DNA from: Cryptomeria japonica
Lineage: Eukaryota; Streptophyta; Pinopsida; Cupressales; Cupressaceae
Direction: 5' to 3'
NCBI RefSeq assembly: GCF_030272615.1
Contig: NC_081405.1
Location: 314,608,235 to 314,672,234 of the forward strand
DNA: 64,000 nucleotides
Part shown: piece by piece, positions 22,230 to 32,958 of the stretch
Layout of the letters: each line of letters begins with the position of its first letter
Position numbering within the stretch: position 1 is the stretch's first letter
Translations under genes and position numbers: made by a program
Notes under the pieces: generated by a model
What the model was told of the DNA's origin: nothing
Database searches by the model: none
What the model saw: only the letters and a program-made list of their open reading frames with translations

Positions 22230-23175
22230 TCAATAATAAACATTTAGGTGTCCTCCTTATCCTTAACAGATACACACGTCTCGGCCCGATTCCGCCTTTT
22301 AATTTATTTTTTAATGAAAATGAAAAAGCAACGTGTTGGAGAATAAAAGTAAATTGGATTTGTGTGTTCGCCAGCAGATTTTAGTGCAAAAAGTCTAAAA
22401 AGTTCAGTTCCGTGAGGAGGGGTGATCACTGCAAATCAACGTTAAAGTCACGTCTTAATCCCTTCTTTTACGATAATATTTCTTATTTATATACTAAAAC
22501 TGAGAATATTTTAATGTCACTGTCAAGATTGCGTCGATTGGTTTTATCCATATGACCCTCTTTGTGTATGCTGAATAGAGTGGTTTCGTATTCGAAGAAT
22601 TTTAAAATGTAATTAAGTGTGAAAATATTTATAGTTACTATTTTAACTGATCGAACAACTAAGAATACATATTTGACAAGTTTTTAAATTATATTTGGCA
22701 TTGCTTTGAGAGAACACAAATAAACTGTCCCGCAATCTACAAGTAGTACATGGTTCAAGCCAAAATTCTATTGGGAAGGTTTAATTTTTAAGAGATGAAA
22801 ATAAATTTTGTTTGTACGTCTCAATCTTTAATTCTCAAATTCTTTTACAAAACTATTTAAAAATACAATAATTTCTTACATCGCTATAAATAAATCCTTA
22901 CAAAATAGTCTGCCTAAAACTAAAATATTACAGCTGATTTGGTCGCCTGATCCATCTAGAACAATCTAGACCAATGCATATAACGCGGTTAACTATTTGA
23001 AATGGCGTACATTTTCCAATTGAGCGAGCCTTACACACAGCAGCAATTTTTTCTTCATTTTCCTAATAATTGATTGTACAATAACGTCGTATTCACAAAC
23101 TTCGTGTCTATTACAGAACTCATTCAACTATTTTCTAATTCACGTACGAAACGTTCAAAAAATTAATTGAACCAG
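22230..23175 (+). pseudogene. Ghost copy of the F-box/kelch locus: flanks kept, coding region gone
   Basis: From 22230 to about 22995 the sequence aligns with the 5' flank of the F-box/kelch gene (10409-11250). At about 23040-23175 it aligns with the gene's 3' flank (12650-12800). The 1.4 kb that should lie between, including the whole coding region, is absent. Shared pieces include GTCGATTGGTT and TCCATATGACCCTC upstream, CATCTAGAACAATCTA at the inner edge, and ATTACAGA and AAACGTTC downstream. Divergence is high, perhaps 25-30%, with many indels, so the duplication is old. No F-box or kelch string can be read here. Confidence 0.65.
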
Positions 23176-24859
23176 ATGGTGACATATGCGGTGCAGTGAT
23201 TTCATGGAAGGGTTTTGGGGTCTTGAGTTAAAAACTATTAGTATTAAAGTTAAAATTTATGTAATAATAATTATATTTAATCTTAAGAATAAGAGGCAAT
23301 TTTTTCTATATTTAAAAGACATTTATAATAATAGAATATATTATTATCTTTATCTATTGTATTCAATTAATTCATTCAATTATAAGTCTCCATCATAATA
23401 TTATAATTAATCATTGATATCAAATTTAAAATAAAAATCTATTTACACTTCTCTTTTAATTTATTGTTCTACAAACTTCAAGGGGTTCAATGTCCTTCAC
23501 TTGACCATCCTTCTTAATAGGATATATCAAAATTTTCATAGAGGTCTCTCAGTATCTAATCAATGGACTTTTAAATCTTGTAATTTAATTGCACTATGAT
23601 AATTGATTTTCTCGTCATTGCCCCGCTTACCTCATGTGAATGTATATTTATAATTTATGTTTTCTCGTTAAACATAGATACAATTGGGTAGAACATCATT
23701 CTTCTTAGATATATTTTAATTTGACCCAATCAGAATGTCCACATAGCGAAAAAATATTATAGCTCACTACTATCTCATCTAATGCTAACTTACAACTAAA
23801 TAAACAAATCGAATCCAAATATATGCATTTTGATATATTAGGATGAATTTATTAAAAAATAATTATAATTTTTTTATAACCTGCAAAAATAACACAGCTT
23901 AAAAGAGTGTTTTTCTTGGATAAAAATATTGGGGTTTTGTCTAATGGTGACTATTTTAAAAATTTGAATAAAATATGCAACCAAAATATTACTAGCACAA
24001 CCCATAGTGGTTGAATTGCGCATAGGAAACAAGTCAAATTTAGCATGATTAAGTAAAACCTATATCGAAACATGGCAACACAAAAATACTAACAAACAAA
24101 TAAGGGAATAAAATTAAAACTAATCTAGGAAAAAAACTATGTGGGCTCCAAACATTGAATTTAAAGAACTTACCACTACTAAAAGCATAGTTTAATATCT
24201 AAAAGCCAAAAAAATAAAAAAAAATTACAAATAGAAGAGCATTGATCACAATAACATTGCATTTATTCTAAGAAAACAAATTCAAGAAAATCCCTAGCAT
24301 CCAAAATTAAAATGAACATATTCTCAATATCAAATCTTGTTCTAATACATAACCAAACTCAAGCTATCACAAGAGGTAAATTATATAAGTCTCAAGAAAT
24401 TTCAATATCATAATCTTCTATAAAATTTTACATTTATGCATCTCCGAACAAGGATCGAATATTTAGGTAAGACCCAATACTAGTAATTACCAATTCTTTC
24501 TAAATCTTTAAAAGAGAAAATCATGGAAAAAATGTGGTAGTGAACTATCCATACTAATCCAATACCTGAATCAAGAAGGAAAAATTATATATTTTTTTTT
24601 ATGCTAAAATTCTCCACTTGTGTTCCTATGTAACTTTTTTATAAAATTCACATTAATACTAATCATATTGTTTGTCTTATTTAATTCCAAATTTAGCTCA
24701 TTTTAATATTCTATCCAACAACTCTTACAAAGCTTACAAGTTGTCATAGTTTCATTTAGTAACTTACAAATAGACTACGTAATAATTAAATTTTATGAAA
24801 TTAGAATTACATGTGGTAATAAACTAACTAAACCACTATGTTGAGGCAAAACAAACCTA
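23176..24859. other. AT-rich intergenic sequence
   Basis: I see no gene, RNA gene or defined element. The only open frame over 60 codons (23186) is low-complexity. Confidence 0.55.
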
Positions 24860-25800
24860 CATTGATATCAAAATGGTAGTCTCTAATGACTATAGGAAGG
24901 TATGGTATTCTTAACTCTTTGGAGAATTTGAAAATATCTCATGTCTTTTGTGAGGCGAATAAGCTGGGTAATGACTTGACCAATATTGGTGTCGAGAAAC
25001 ATCATATTATTTGTGGGGAGTCCTTTGATCACATTCCTTTGGAAATTAAACATCTAATCACCAATGATATTATATTTTGTTAAGAAGATATCTTTCTTAT
25101 TAATGGCGGTTCATTACTCTTGGCTTGCGTGGATGAGATGGATGAAATGTCTTCGCCCCATTATGGAGGGAAAAGGTAGATCCTTTTGGGGCCTTTATTT
25201 TTTTGGTGTGGTTTTTGGATCTCCATTAACTACAATAGAGCTATGGGTGGAGAAAGAAATAGAGTCGAACCTACATCCTATGCAAAATAGAAGAACAAAT
25301 CTATGTTGGGAAAGCTTTCAATGAGTGATATGAACCCCTATATGGAGAAACTTCAAGGCCATGATCCTCCAGTGACTAGTGCATTTTTGGATGGTTGGGA
25401 GAATTAAATTATTTGGACTTAGAAGGTCGAAATCACTCTCATAGAAATTATGGGAATAATGGTGGAAAGTAAGAAATTCTAGAGAGATCAAAAGGCATTC
25501 GACAGGATAGTCAGTGTTTTTTTTAAGTGAACTGAATGGAATAGGGTTCAAAGAACCACTAATGGGGTTTATGAACAATAAACCATCAAACCCCTTTGGG
25601 ATAATGTTGTTGAAGTGATCATGAGGTATATAACCATTGATTATTGTTTTACTAGCATGTTTAGCTACCATTTCATGATTTTGAACCATTTTAGGCATGA
25701 TAGATGGATTTTATTACCCTTTTATCTTATTTCTTCTCTTATCCATGGGATTATTACTCATAGAATGATCCAGGAGGATATGCTCTTATCAAAATAGTTC
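24860..25800 (+). pseudogene. Decayed family copy 2: RNase H tail plus unknown protein
   Basis: The plus strand first shows an RNase H end (LKISHVFCEANKLGNDLTNIGVE, 24886-25083), where the usual form is REGNKxADxLA. Then come a broken middle part, YMEKLQGHDPPVTS across frames near 25340, and MRYITIDYCFTSMFSYHFMILNHFRHD at 25620-25697. The last two align with SYMEKLKGYS and MRYITLDG...ILNHFRHN of copy 1. The order, RNase H then unknown module, is the same in both copies. LINE F starts just after it, which may be chance. Confidence 0.6.
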
Positions 25801-25859
25801 TAAATTCCATGTGTCAAATAAAAAACAAGAGAAATAGTCATCAAGGATCTAGTCATCAA

Positions 25860-27156
25860 GGACCCAAAAGGGGGTGACAAACCCTTGGATTTGGGAAGAG
25901 GGGGAAAAACACCTGATGGAGATTTCTCAAGAAAGGGGCCTAGTCGGATGGACACATCTCGCCCTTGGTCCTCTCTATTTGGTGTCAAAACATGCGTGAA
26001 GTGTTCTCTCCTTGAGGTATGCAATATTTTTTATTCTGAGAAAGAGAATTTTCTATTGAAGTCCCAGATCTAGTAATCGAGCATAATATTTCTTTGACGA
26101 CCAAGACTATGGTCAGTAAATTTTGGATCCTAGACCTAATATTGACGTTTCTAGGGAGTATGCTAGAAAATGTGGGTTCTTAAGGGACAGGTGAAAATAT
26201 CTGCTATGTTAAAGGGGGCTCTTTCTCTCAACTTTTCTTGTGAAGAAGATATGACTAAGATTCTTTGTGGTGGTCCTTGGGTGATTGGGAAAACTGCTTT
26301 GGCGCTTCAGAAGTGGCTGCAATTGTTGGATATTAATGTTCCCTTCTTTTCCCGGGCTCTTGTTTGGGTAAGACTCTTGGATCTACCCTTGGAATTTTGG
26401 GTTGAAGATTTCTTTAATAGTTTGGCATGTTTCTTTAGTGAAATCCTCTCCATTGATCCTAGTATAGCTACTAGAAGACAACTTACCTATGCAATAATTC
26501 ATGTGGGTGTCTCCCAAGGAATGGTTATGTCTCTGTCCATTTAGATTAACTCTAGGCTTGGGAAATGGATCCAAATGTTATAATATGAGAGCATTCCATT
26601 TGTGTGTTTCCATTGCAAAAAAGATAGACATATCGCTAAGAAATGCCCCCTACAGGCTGAAAAGGATAAAGCCACAAAATATAAGAGGTTGCAGTGGAAA
26701 GCTAAAAATACCAGCAAGAAGGAAGTAGAGACCTAGAATGTCATTGTTCCTGATACCTTTGATGAAAAGAAAAATGATAATATGGCTTGTACAAAGGAAT
26801 CAAAGAAGCATGATTTCGAAGGAGACCAAGCCAGATCTGATGAAGGAGAAAATCCTAGCCCCAACTGTGATGAGCAGATGGATGAAGACTTGGAGGAAGG
26901 TGAAATCCATGTTGTTTTGCATGCTAACAATGTGGAGGAGGACTCTAACTTTGTTTCTAAGGACTTTAATAATGAGGAGCCTTATCCTAGCTTTGAAGAT
27001 TCCCAACAATGCAATATTCTTGGTGGTAAGTATGTTAAATCCACTTTTTCATTGTCACCAAGAACTTCTCTTCTCAATATAAGCTCTAAATGGGCAGATG
27101 AAGGGAAACTTAATGCTTTGCAAAAAATAACTTGCCTAGAATCCTATGGAAGATGA
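25860..27156 (+). pseudogene. LINE F ORF1 relic (DUF4283-like, zinc knuckle)
   Basis: The start is frameshifted near 26070. The piece 26170-26544 has the DUF4283 pattern of plant L1 ORF1: GGPWVIGKTALALQKW, then ALVWVRLLDLPLEFW. Then, across stops near 26542, 26580 and 26734, comes a C-x2-C-x4-H-x4-C knuckle, CFHCKKDRHIAKKC, near 26605. The C-terminal part (26782-27156) is acidic (DEQMDEDLEEGEIH). ORF1 proteins bind the LINE RNA and help carry it to the target. The premature stops make it inactive. Confidence 0.75.
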
Positions 27157-27388
27157 AATATAAAGCAATGATGTCATAGAGAAAAAGCGGGTAGGAAAAA
27201 AGGGTCCCAAATCTACACCCAGAATACTCTTTTGAAAACTAGGGGGAGGACCAAAGCTAATGCAGGTTTAAATCTGGCAATGCTAGGAAGGAGATTAGCT
27301 ACTCAAATGAGGGAGTTGGAAGCCAGTAACAATATAGCGAATGGTACCCAATTGACCATCGATGAGGTATTCTCTGTTAAACAAATAT

Positions 27389-28271
27389 GAAAATTATTTC
27401 ATGGAACATTCACGGACTTAATGGTCTACATAAATAGGAGATTCTCAAGAACTTAGTCAGGGATCATAAAGTTGATATTGTTCTAATTCAAGAAATTAAA
27501 ATGCATAAGGATAAAGTGGAAAAAATCAAAGTGTTTAAGAACTGTGGGGTTTTTGGGGGTACTCGGATGGTGCCTCTTGAGGTATTGCTCTCTTTTGGAA
27601 CCTTTAGCACATCTAGGGGAATCTAGTTTGGCTTGAAAATAATATAATATTTGTTACATTTCATCATATTAAAGATGGGACTACTTGGCTTTTATCTAAT
27701 ATCTATGTCCTGAATTCTAAACATAAATCGGTTAAACATGGTGAATATCTAGAAAAAGTTAGATTCTATCAGAAATCAATTCAATTTTGAATGTTGGCTG
27801 GTGAGACTTTAAAAATCCCCTCAAGGAGAATGAAAATTTTTGGGGGATTCCTTCTCATCTTGATAGTAGGATGGATTTGATGAATTTCATTTATAATGAC
27901 ATGCTCCATGATGAGGATCTGCAGGGTGCTAATTATACTTGGACTACTAGAATAATTGGCTTTCATCTTAGCTAGGTGAGACTTGATAGGGCTGTTATCT
28001 CTAATGAATGGTTCAATTATTATACATGTTCCTTAAATATGCTTCCTCATATTGGCTCAGACCACTATCTGCTTTATTTTGTAGCAGACCCCATCTTTGG
28101 GAGGAGAAATTTCCCCTTCAGATTTAAAAAAATATGAAAGAGCCACCCCAAGCTTGGGGAAGCTATCAATGATAGATGGAACATTTCAGTGGAGGGATAT
28201 GCCATGTTCTGAGTGGCCAAAATGTTACAGTGTGTGAAGGAAAAGGTTAAGAGATGGAATAAGGAAGTTTT
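27389..28271 (+). pseudogene. LINE F ORF2, endonuclease part, broken
   Basis: An apurinic-type endonuclease domain begins MKIISWNIHGLNG, followed after a stop by VDIVLIQEIK, which holds the catalytic Glu region. The C-terminal SDHYLLYF motif is near 28050. Many in-frame stops are present. The last codons before the copia D insertion read KRWNKEVF. The enzyme would nick target DNA to prime reverse transcription. Confidence 0.8.
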
Positions 28272-28498
28272 TGTTAGGTCTTGAAGACAACTGAGAGGGG
28301 GGGGGGGGGGTGAATCGATTGTCCAATAAATTCAAACCAAAATTAACTTGACCAAAACTTAATGCTTAATACCGGTAAACCAAACTTTATGCTGGTAGAC
28401 AATTTATCAGTTAATTGCAGTACTGGTAAAGATTACTACATGAAACAGAAAGACAATAACATCCACAACACATAACACCAATATTTGTATGTGGAAAC
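28272..28498 (-). repeat. Copia D 3' LTR, outer piece
   Basis: Begins TGTTAGGTCTTGAAGAC and includes a run of about 14 G before GTGAATCGATTG. It matches 41853-42080. It ends at GAAAC (28494-28498), the left copy of the 5-bp target duplication of element C. Confidence 0.9.
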
Positions 28499-29591
28499 TG
28501 TAGACACTTAAAAATAATTATTTTAATTATTTTTTAATTCCTCACGTAATTAATTAATTAATTAATTATGTTAATTAAAATTCTTCTCAATATTAATTAA
28601 ATATAATTAATATTGTCACTATAGCATATGATTGATCTATTTAATAAATCAATCCCTTTCTTTATTCTTCTAAAAAATCAAATCCTCACAAATCTTCCTC
28701 TTAGCTAATTAATTTCAATTAATTAGTTAACCTACATGATTCCTACAAATCATCTTCTTAATTCATCATTAACCTAATAAATTCTTCTAGAAACTCCCTA
28801 AACTCACTTAACATCATTCTTTTAGTCAAATTCTCCTACAACTATAAATCCCACCTAACATTTCCTCTAATTCCCCTCCTAATGAGTCATTAATGGCTAA
28901 TCATCATGATTAGCCACAAAGTCAACTCTTTGTCCTTTCATCCAGCCACTAGCTTTAAATGCTCTTTTTCTAGATGAATGTAAGATTTTCGAAATCTCAC
29001 ATTCCTCTAGGCATTTCCCTCTCCCAAAGAATTTTTAATTCCTTTTTATTCTTCTAATCCCCATAATATCCATTTTTGGAGAATTTTTAATTCCTCCAAT
29101 GCATCTTGTAGAGTGTGGAGATACGAAATGCCTTTAAGGCATATTTCTTGGTCTCCACACCCTCTCTTGGACCTTGTGTGACCTCACAAGTAAATCTTAG
29201 CCCTTCATCTCGAATTCATCCTAGCCATCCATTTTCCTCTCCTCTTCCTATAAAATAGGGTTCCATCCCTTCATTCAAAACATCTTGAAATTCAGTAAGC
29301 TTATGCTGCCCTTTTGAGCCCAGGAAATCATCTTGGCAACTTGATCATCTCATCCTTATTGTTCATCCTTATCATTTGTGCACAATATTGGAGAGCCATC
29401 CACATCCAGCAATCAAAGGAGCACATCAAGTGGAGCATTATCAAGGGGCGCCTTCACTTCATCAAGCTCAATCCGAAGGAGAAGGTAAAATAGCAAGGTG
29501 AAATGATATTTTTATGATATTTTAGCATTCTGCATGTTTATTTCGTTATGTTTTGATCAGTTTACCTTTCAAATCTATTTTTCCCTCTTCA
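28499..29591 (+). repeat. 5' LTR of gypsy C
   Basis: A 1093-bp LTR that starts TGTAGACACTTAAAAATA and ends CCCTCTTCA. The first 200 bases hold TTAATTAATTAATTA-type tracts. Bases 28678-29591 are repeated in the 3' LTR. Confidence 0.92.
29249..29256 (+). promoter_or_regulatory. TATA box of the gypsy C LTR
   Basis: TATAAAAT, preceded by a pyrimidine-rich stretch. An identical site stands at 36094-36101 in the 3' LTR. It would drive the element transcript. Confidence 0.6.
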
Positions 29592-29594
29592 TTT

Positions 29595-29614
29595 TGGCAC
29601 GCTCGGTGGGACTC
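29595..29614 (+). other. Primer-binding site of gypsy C
   Basis: TGGCACGCTCGGTGGGACTC, three bases after the LTR end. It differs by one base from the site of element A. The tRNA was not assigned. Confidence 0.78.
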
Positions 29615-29896
29615 ACGTCCCTGAGAACTAATGTTATTATTTTTTTTTAAGGTTTTTGTGAGTTGTGAGACGCAGGTTCCAGAATAGCGTGACTGCAGAA
29701 AAAAATAAAAATAAAAATATATATATATCTTTTTCGCAGGTTCCAGAATCATGGCTCTGCATTTCTGCACGATAGCTCCTCCTTATTCTGTTCTGTTTCT
29801 TTTCTTTTTTTTTTCTGTTTCTGTTGCAGCACGACAGCTTTGTTATCTAATTTGTTATTTGATTTATTGTCTGTTCTTTTTTAGTATAATCTATGC

Positions 29897-30262
29897 GAAA
29901 GTAGGAGAGTATGCTCTTGTCTATATAGACAATAAAAAATCCAGACTTTTCACTTTTCTATTCTGTTTAGGACGACTGTATGCTCTGACCGCAGGAAAGT
30001 GTGAAAATAGGAGAGTATGCTCTTGTCTATCTAGACAATCAGAAATCCGGACCTTTGACACTTTTCTATCTGTGTAGTACTGCTGTCTGCTTTGTTAATC
30101 TGTCTGAAAATTTTAGGCGCTAACTGTAGTCTGCATTTAATTTATTTATTTCCTATTATCTGCTCTGTTTAAATATAATCTGTCCGCCTGCAGGAAAGTG
30201 TGAAAGTAGGAGAGTATGCTCTTGTCTATCTAGACAATCAGAAATCCGGACCTTTGACATTT
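29897..30262 (+). repeat. Leader repeat with hairpin, copies 1-3
   Basis: A unit of about 60-70 bases: (GCAGGAAAGTGTGAAA)GTAGGAGAGTATGCTC, a hairpin, then ATCAGAAATCCGGACCTTTGACA. Copies lie at 29897-29955, 29992-30062 and 30190-30260. The hairpins are at 29917-29932, 30023-30038 and 30222-30237, with arms TTGTCT and AGACAA around a 4-base loop (ATAT, ATCT, ATCT). Copies 2 and 3 differ at only a base or two. Confidence 0.85.
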
Positions 30263-30290
30263 TTTATTTTATTCTGTTTAGTGTGACAAT

Positions 30291-30412
30291 TTGCTCTATT
30301 AAATCTAGGGTTTCTGTCTGCTCTGTTAAATCTAGGGTTTCTGTTTTGTTAAATTTAGGGTTTCTGTTCTGTTAAATTTAGGGTTTCTGTTCCGTTAAAT
30401 CTAGGGTTTCTT
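30291..30412 (+). repeat. Five-unit array with telobox-like TTAGGGTTT
   Basis: Five units of about 20-26 bases of the form CTGTTAAATTTAGGGTTTCTGT. Two have TTAGGGTTT, the reverse of the plant telobox AAACCCTAA, and three have CTAGGGTTT. The telobox is known in plant promoters and as a telomere-like motif. Its role here is not known. Confidence 0.75.
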
Positions 30413-31060
30413 TATCTTGACTCCATTTCCCTTCAAACTTCACCATATTCTCTACATTGCCATTTTTCACATTTTCTTCCTTGGAGGCCTTATCTCAAAA
30501 AACCACTTTTTGAAGCCCAAAATCCCATATTTCTCTATTTTTAGGGTTTGCCATAACTTCTTCCCTTTTCATCCAATCACCTCCAAATTTTTCCCATATT
30601 ATCCATCTTCAACTTTTGCTTCTTTGTCCCTCTTGAACAAATTTTCCCATTCCTTCATCTCTCCTCCAAAATCCCCATTTTTTTGCTTGCATATCCCTTA
30701 GAAAGTGGTAAAAACCTAGTCAAACCCCATTTACCCATCAAAGCTTTCTTCAAATCCACATTTGTCATTAGTAAAAAAGTTTTTATTCATGTTTTTCTAT
30801 TTATTCCCAAAAAATAAAAAAAAATTAATATTTTTGTCATTTTGTTGATTCTTTGCAGGACGCTTGTTGAAGACTATTTTTCCAAACTACTAATCAAGTT
30901 GTTTTGCAGGATGCTTTTTGAAGACTCCATTTTTTCAAACTACTAATCAAGTGGTTTTGCAGGTTGCCTAGCTGATTCAACCAAATATTGTGCATTTATT
31001 CAAATTAGGCACCTAGATATTAATTAAAATGGAATGAACCATTGTCTTATGTGTCTTTAA

Positions 31061-31132
31061 GAAAAGTGTAAAGGTAGAAAAGTATGCTCTCGTCTTACTA
31101 GACGATCAGAAATCCAGACCCTCCAACCTTTT
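31061..31132 (+). repeat. Leader repeat with hairpin, copy 4 (diverged)
   Basis: GTAGAAAAGTATGCTCTCGTCT, then a hairpin, then ATCAGAAATCCAGACC. The hairpin at 31090-31105 has arms TCGTCT and AGACGA around TACT. Against copies 1-3 the second stem pair changed from T-A to C-G on both sides, so pairing is kept. Confidence 0.8.
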
Positions 31133-31494
31133 CTTGTTTGATTGTGTGTTTATCTCTAGCGGGCCTGCCCTCCCAACTTGCTCTTTGAAAAGGTAAGAGG
31201 GGAACGACCCAAGTGAGTACACCCGGACCTGGGGTTCCCAACTCACTATAATAAATAGGCCATTGACTACGAAAGGGTTAATGGTTGGGGCTATATGAGA
31301 GTTCACTCTCACATTGGGTGCTTAGTAGGATCCTAGAGATCTCAATCATGCTTGCATGACTACTAAGTTCTTGGTGCTTCGTTGGGCTATAGGCCTCAAT
31401 TGCGCTTGCGCAACTTCGAAGGGTAGCTCCTAACGGGAAGACTTACTAAACACCTTGTTCATAGTGGCCAAAAACCCTCTAGTCATTGGTACAG

Positions 31495-31735
31495 GAGGTC
31501 GGACCTCTGAAGCGGCCCATATTCTTACGGCCCTTAGTAGAGACACAAAGTTCGCCATGAGGAGTTTTCATGGGAATTGATGCTTGGCTGCCCCGAGAAG
31601 TGAGTGCCATGGAGGGGAGCCAGTGGGGTCAAGCATCTAAGTGTCCGCTCTGGGTAAGCGTAGATGGGAAACCAATTGGGATTCAATGAATATTGTCCTT
31701 GCCAGCCTTAAGAATGTTGTATATGAGCATGAGTG
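31495..31735 (+). other. Leader block of gypsy C conserved with element A
   Basis: Aligns with the reverse complement of 3598-3835 at roughly 80%. It contains CAGGAGGTCGGACCTCTG, an inverted repeat AGGTCGGACCT, then CACAAAGTTCGCCATG and AGTGAGTGCCATGG. No protein frame is shared. It is a candidate packaging, dimerisation or translation-control element (inference). Confidence 0.75.
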
Positions 31736-32129
31736 TCTTTGAGATAATATGCATTTAATCATTGTGTTTGCTTTGTTTGATACATACTTGCCAAGAGTAG
31801 ACTAAAAACACATCACTATCCCCAAAAAACTTTGCAAAAATATTTGTCAAGACACAAACAAATAGTCCAAGTTATTACCCATACCAAGTTCAAAATTGCG
31901 TCAAAACTCCGTCCATCCCATTTTTCATAAGCCTAAGAGAGAAGCTAAGAGTTTATCCTCTACGTCAACATTCAAGTTTGTCCTTTGAAACACCTACTAT
32001 CATCCAAATCAGGGTGGTCATATCCCTTCATACAACTTTCCATTTAAATAGATCCTTCATGTTCATGCCAAAGACAACCTAGTCATCAAGTTTTCTTCTA
32101 AACCATCACTACCATACCTTCTTCATCAA

Positions 32130-32925
32130 TCATCCTCAAATTTCTTAAGTCCTTTCATCCTCAAATTTCTGAAGTCCTTTCATCACAAATTTCTTAAGTT
32201 ATTTTATCACAAATTTCTTAAGTCCTTTCATCACAAATTTCTTAAGTCCTTTCATCCTCAAATTTCTTAAGTCCTTTCATCACAAATTTCTTGAGTTCTT
32301 TCATCCACAAATTTCTTAAGTCCTTTCATCACAAATTTCTTAAGTTCTTTCATCACAAATTTCTTAAGTTCTTTCATCCACAAATTTCTTAAGTCCTTTC
32401 ATCACAAATTTCTTAAGTTCTTTCATCCACAAATTTCTTAAGTCCTTTCATCACAAATTTCTTAAGTTCTTTCATCCACAAATTTCTTAAGTTCTTTCAT
32501 CCATAATTTCTTAAGTCCTTTCATCCTCAAATTTCTTAAGTCCTTCATCACAAATTTCTTAAGTCCTTTCATCCTCAAATTTCTTAAGTCCTTTCATCAC
32601 AAATTTCTTAATTCTTTTCATCCTCAAATTTCTTAAGTCCTTTCATCACAAATTTCTTAAGTTCTTTCATCCACAAATTTCTTAAGTCCTTTCATCCTCA
32701 AATTTCTTAAGTCCTTTCATCACAAATTTCTTAAGTCTTTTCATCACAAATTTCTTAATTCTTTTCATCCTCAAATTTCTTAAGTCCTTTCATCACAAAT
32801 TTCTTAAGTCCTTTCATTCTCAAATTTCTTAAGTCCTTTCATCACAAGTTTCTAAAATCCTTCTATCACAAATTTTCTAAGTCATTTCATCACATTTTTC
32901 CTAAGTCTTTTCATCACAAATATCA
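32130..32925 (+). repeat. 24/25-bp minisatellite just before gag of C
   Basis: About 32 tandem units of the form CATCACAAATTTCTTAAGTCCTTT. Unit types alternate between CATCACAAATTT (24 bp), CATCCTCAAATTT (25 bp) and CATCCACAAATTT (25 bp), with GTCC or GTTC in the second half. The array ends about 35 bases before the gag ATG. It is pyrimidine-rich and has few A-U-G triplets, so it could be read through by a scanning ribosome. Confidence 0.92.
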
Positions 32926-32958
32926 TGTATGGTCGCAACTTGATCCCAAAAGAAAAAG

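Larger units (their letters stand above)
25840..28271 (+). mobile_element. L1-type LINE F, 5' part
   Basis: It contains ORF1 (DUF4283-like and zinc knuckle) and the endonuclease half of ORF2. It breaks at 28271 in the codons for KRWNKEVF, where copia D inserted. The reading continues at 42915 with FGDVFASKSLIQLDL, so the element is one LINE split by about 14.6 kb. The exact 5' end is not clear. Confidence 0.85.
29592..32958 (+). other. Long untranslated leader of gypsy C
   Basis: About 3.4 kb before gag. In order it holds: three copies of a hairpin-bearing repeat, an array of TTAGGGTTT-like units, a pyrimidine-rich part, a fourth hairpin copy, a block conserved with element A, and a minisatellite running up to gag. 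The open frames at 29751 and 30417 are low-complexity and have no family features, so I do not call them genes. Confidence 0.75.

Noticed and set aside
30417-30701. 94-codon frame in the leader of C
   Set aside because: Low-complexity F, P, S and I sequence with no start context or family features.
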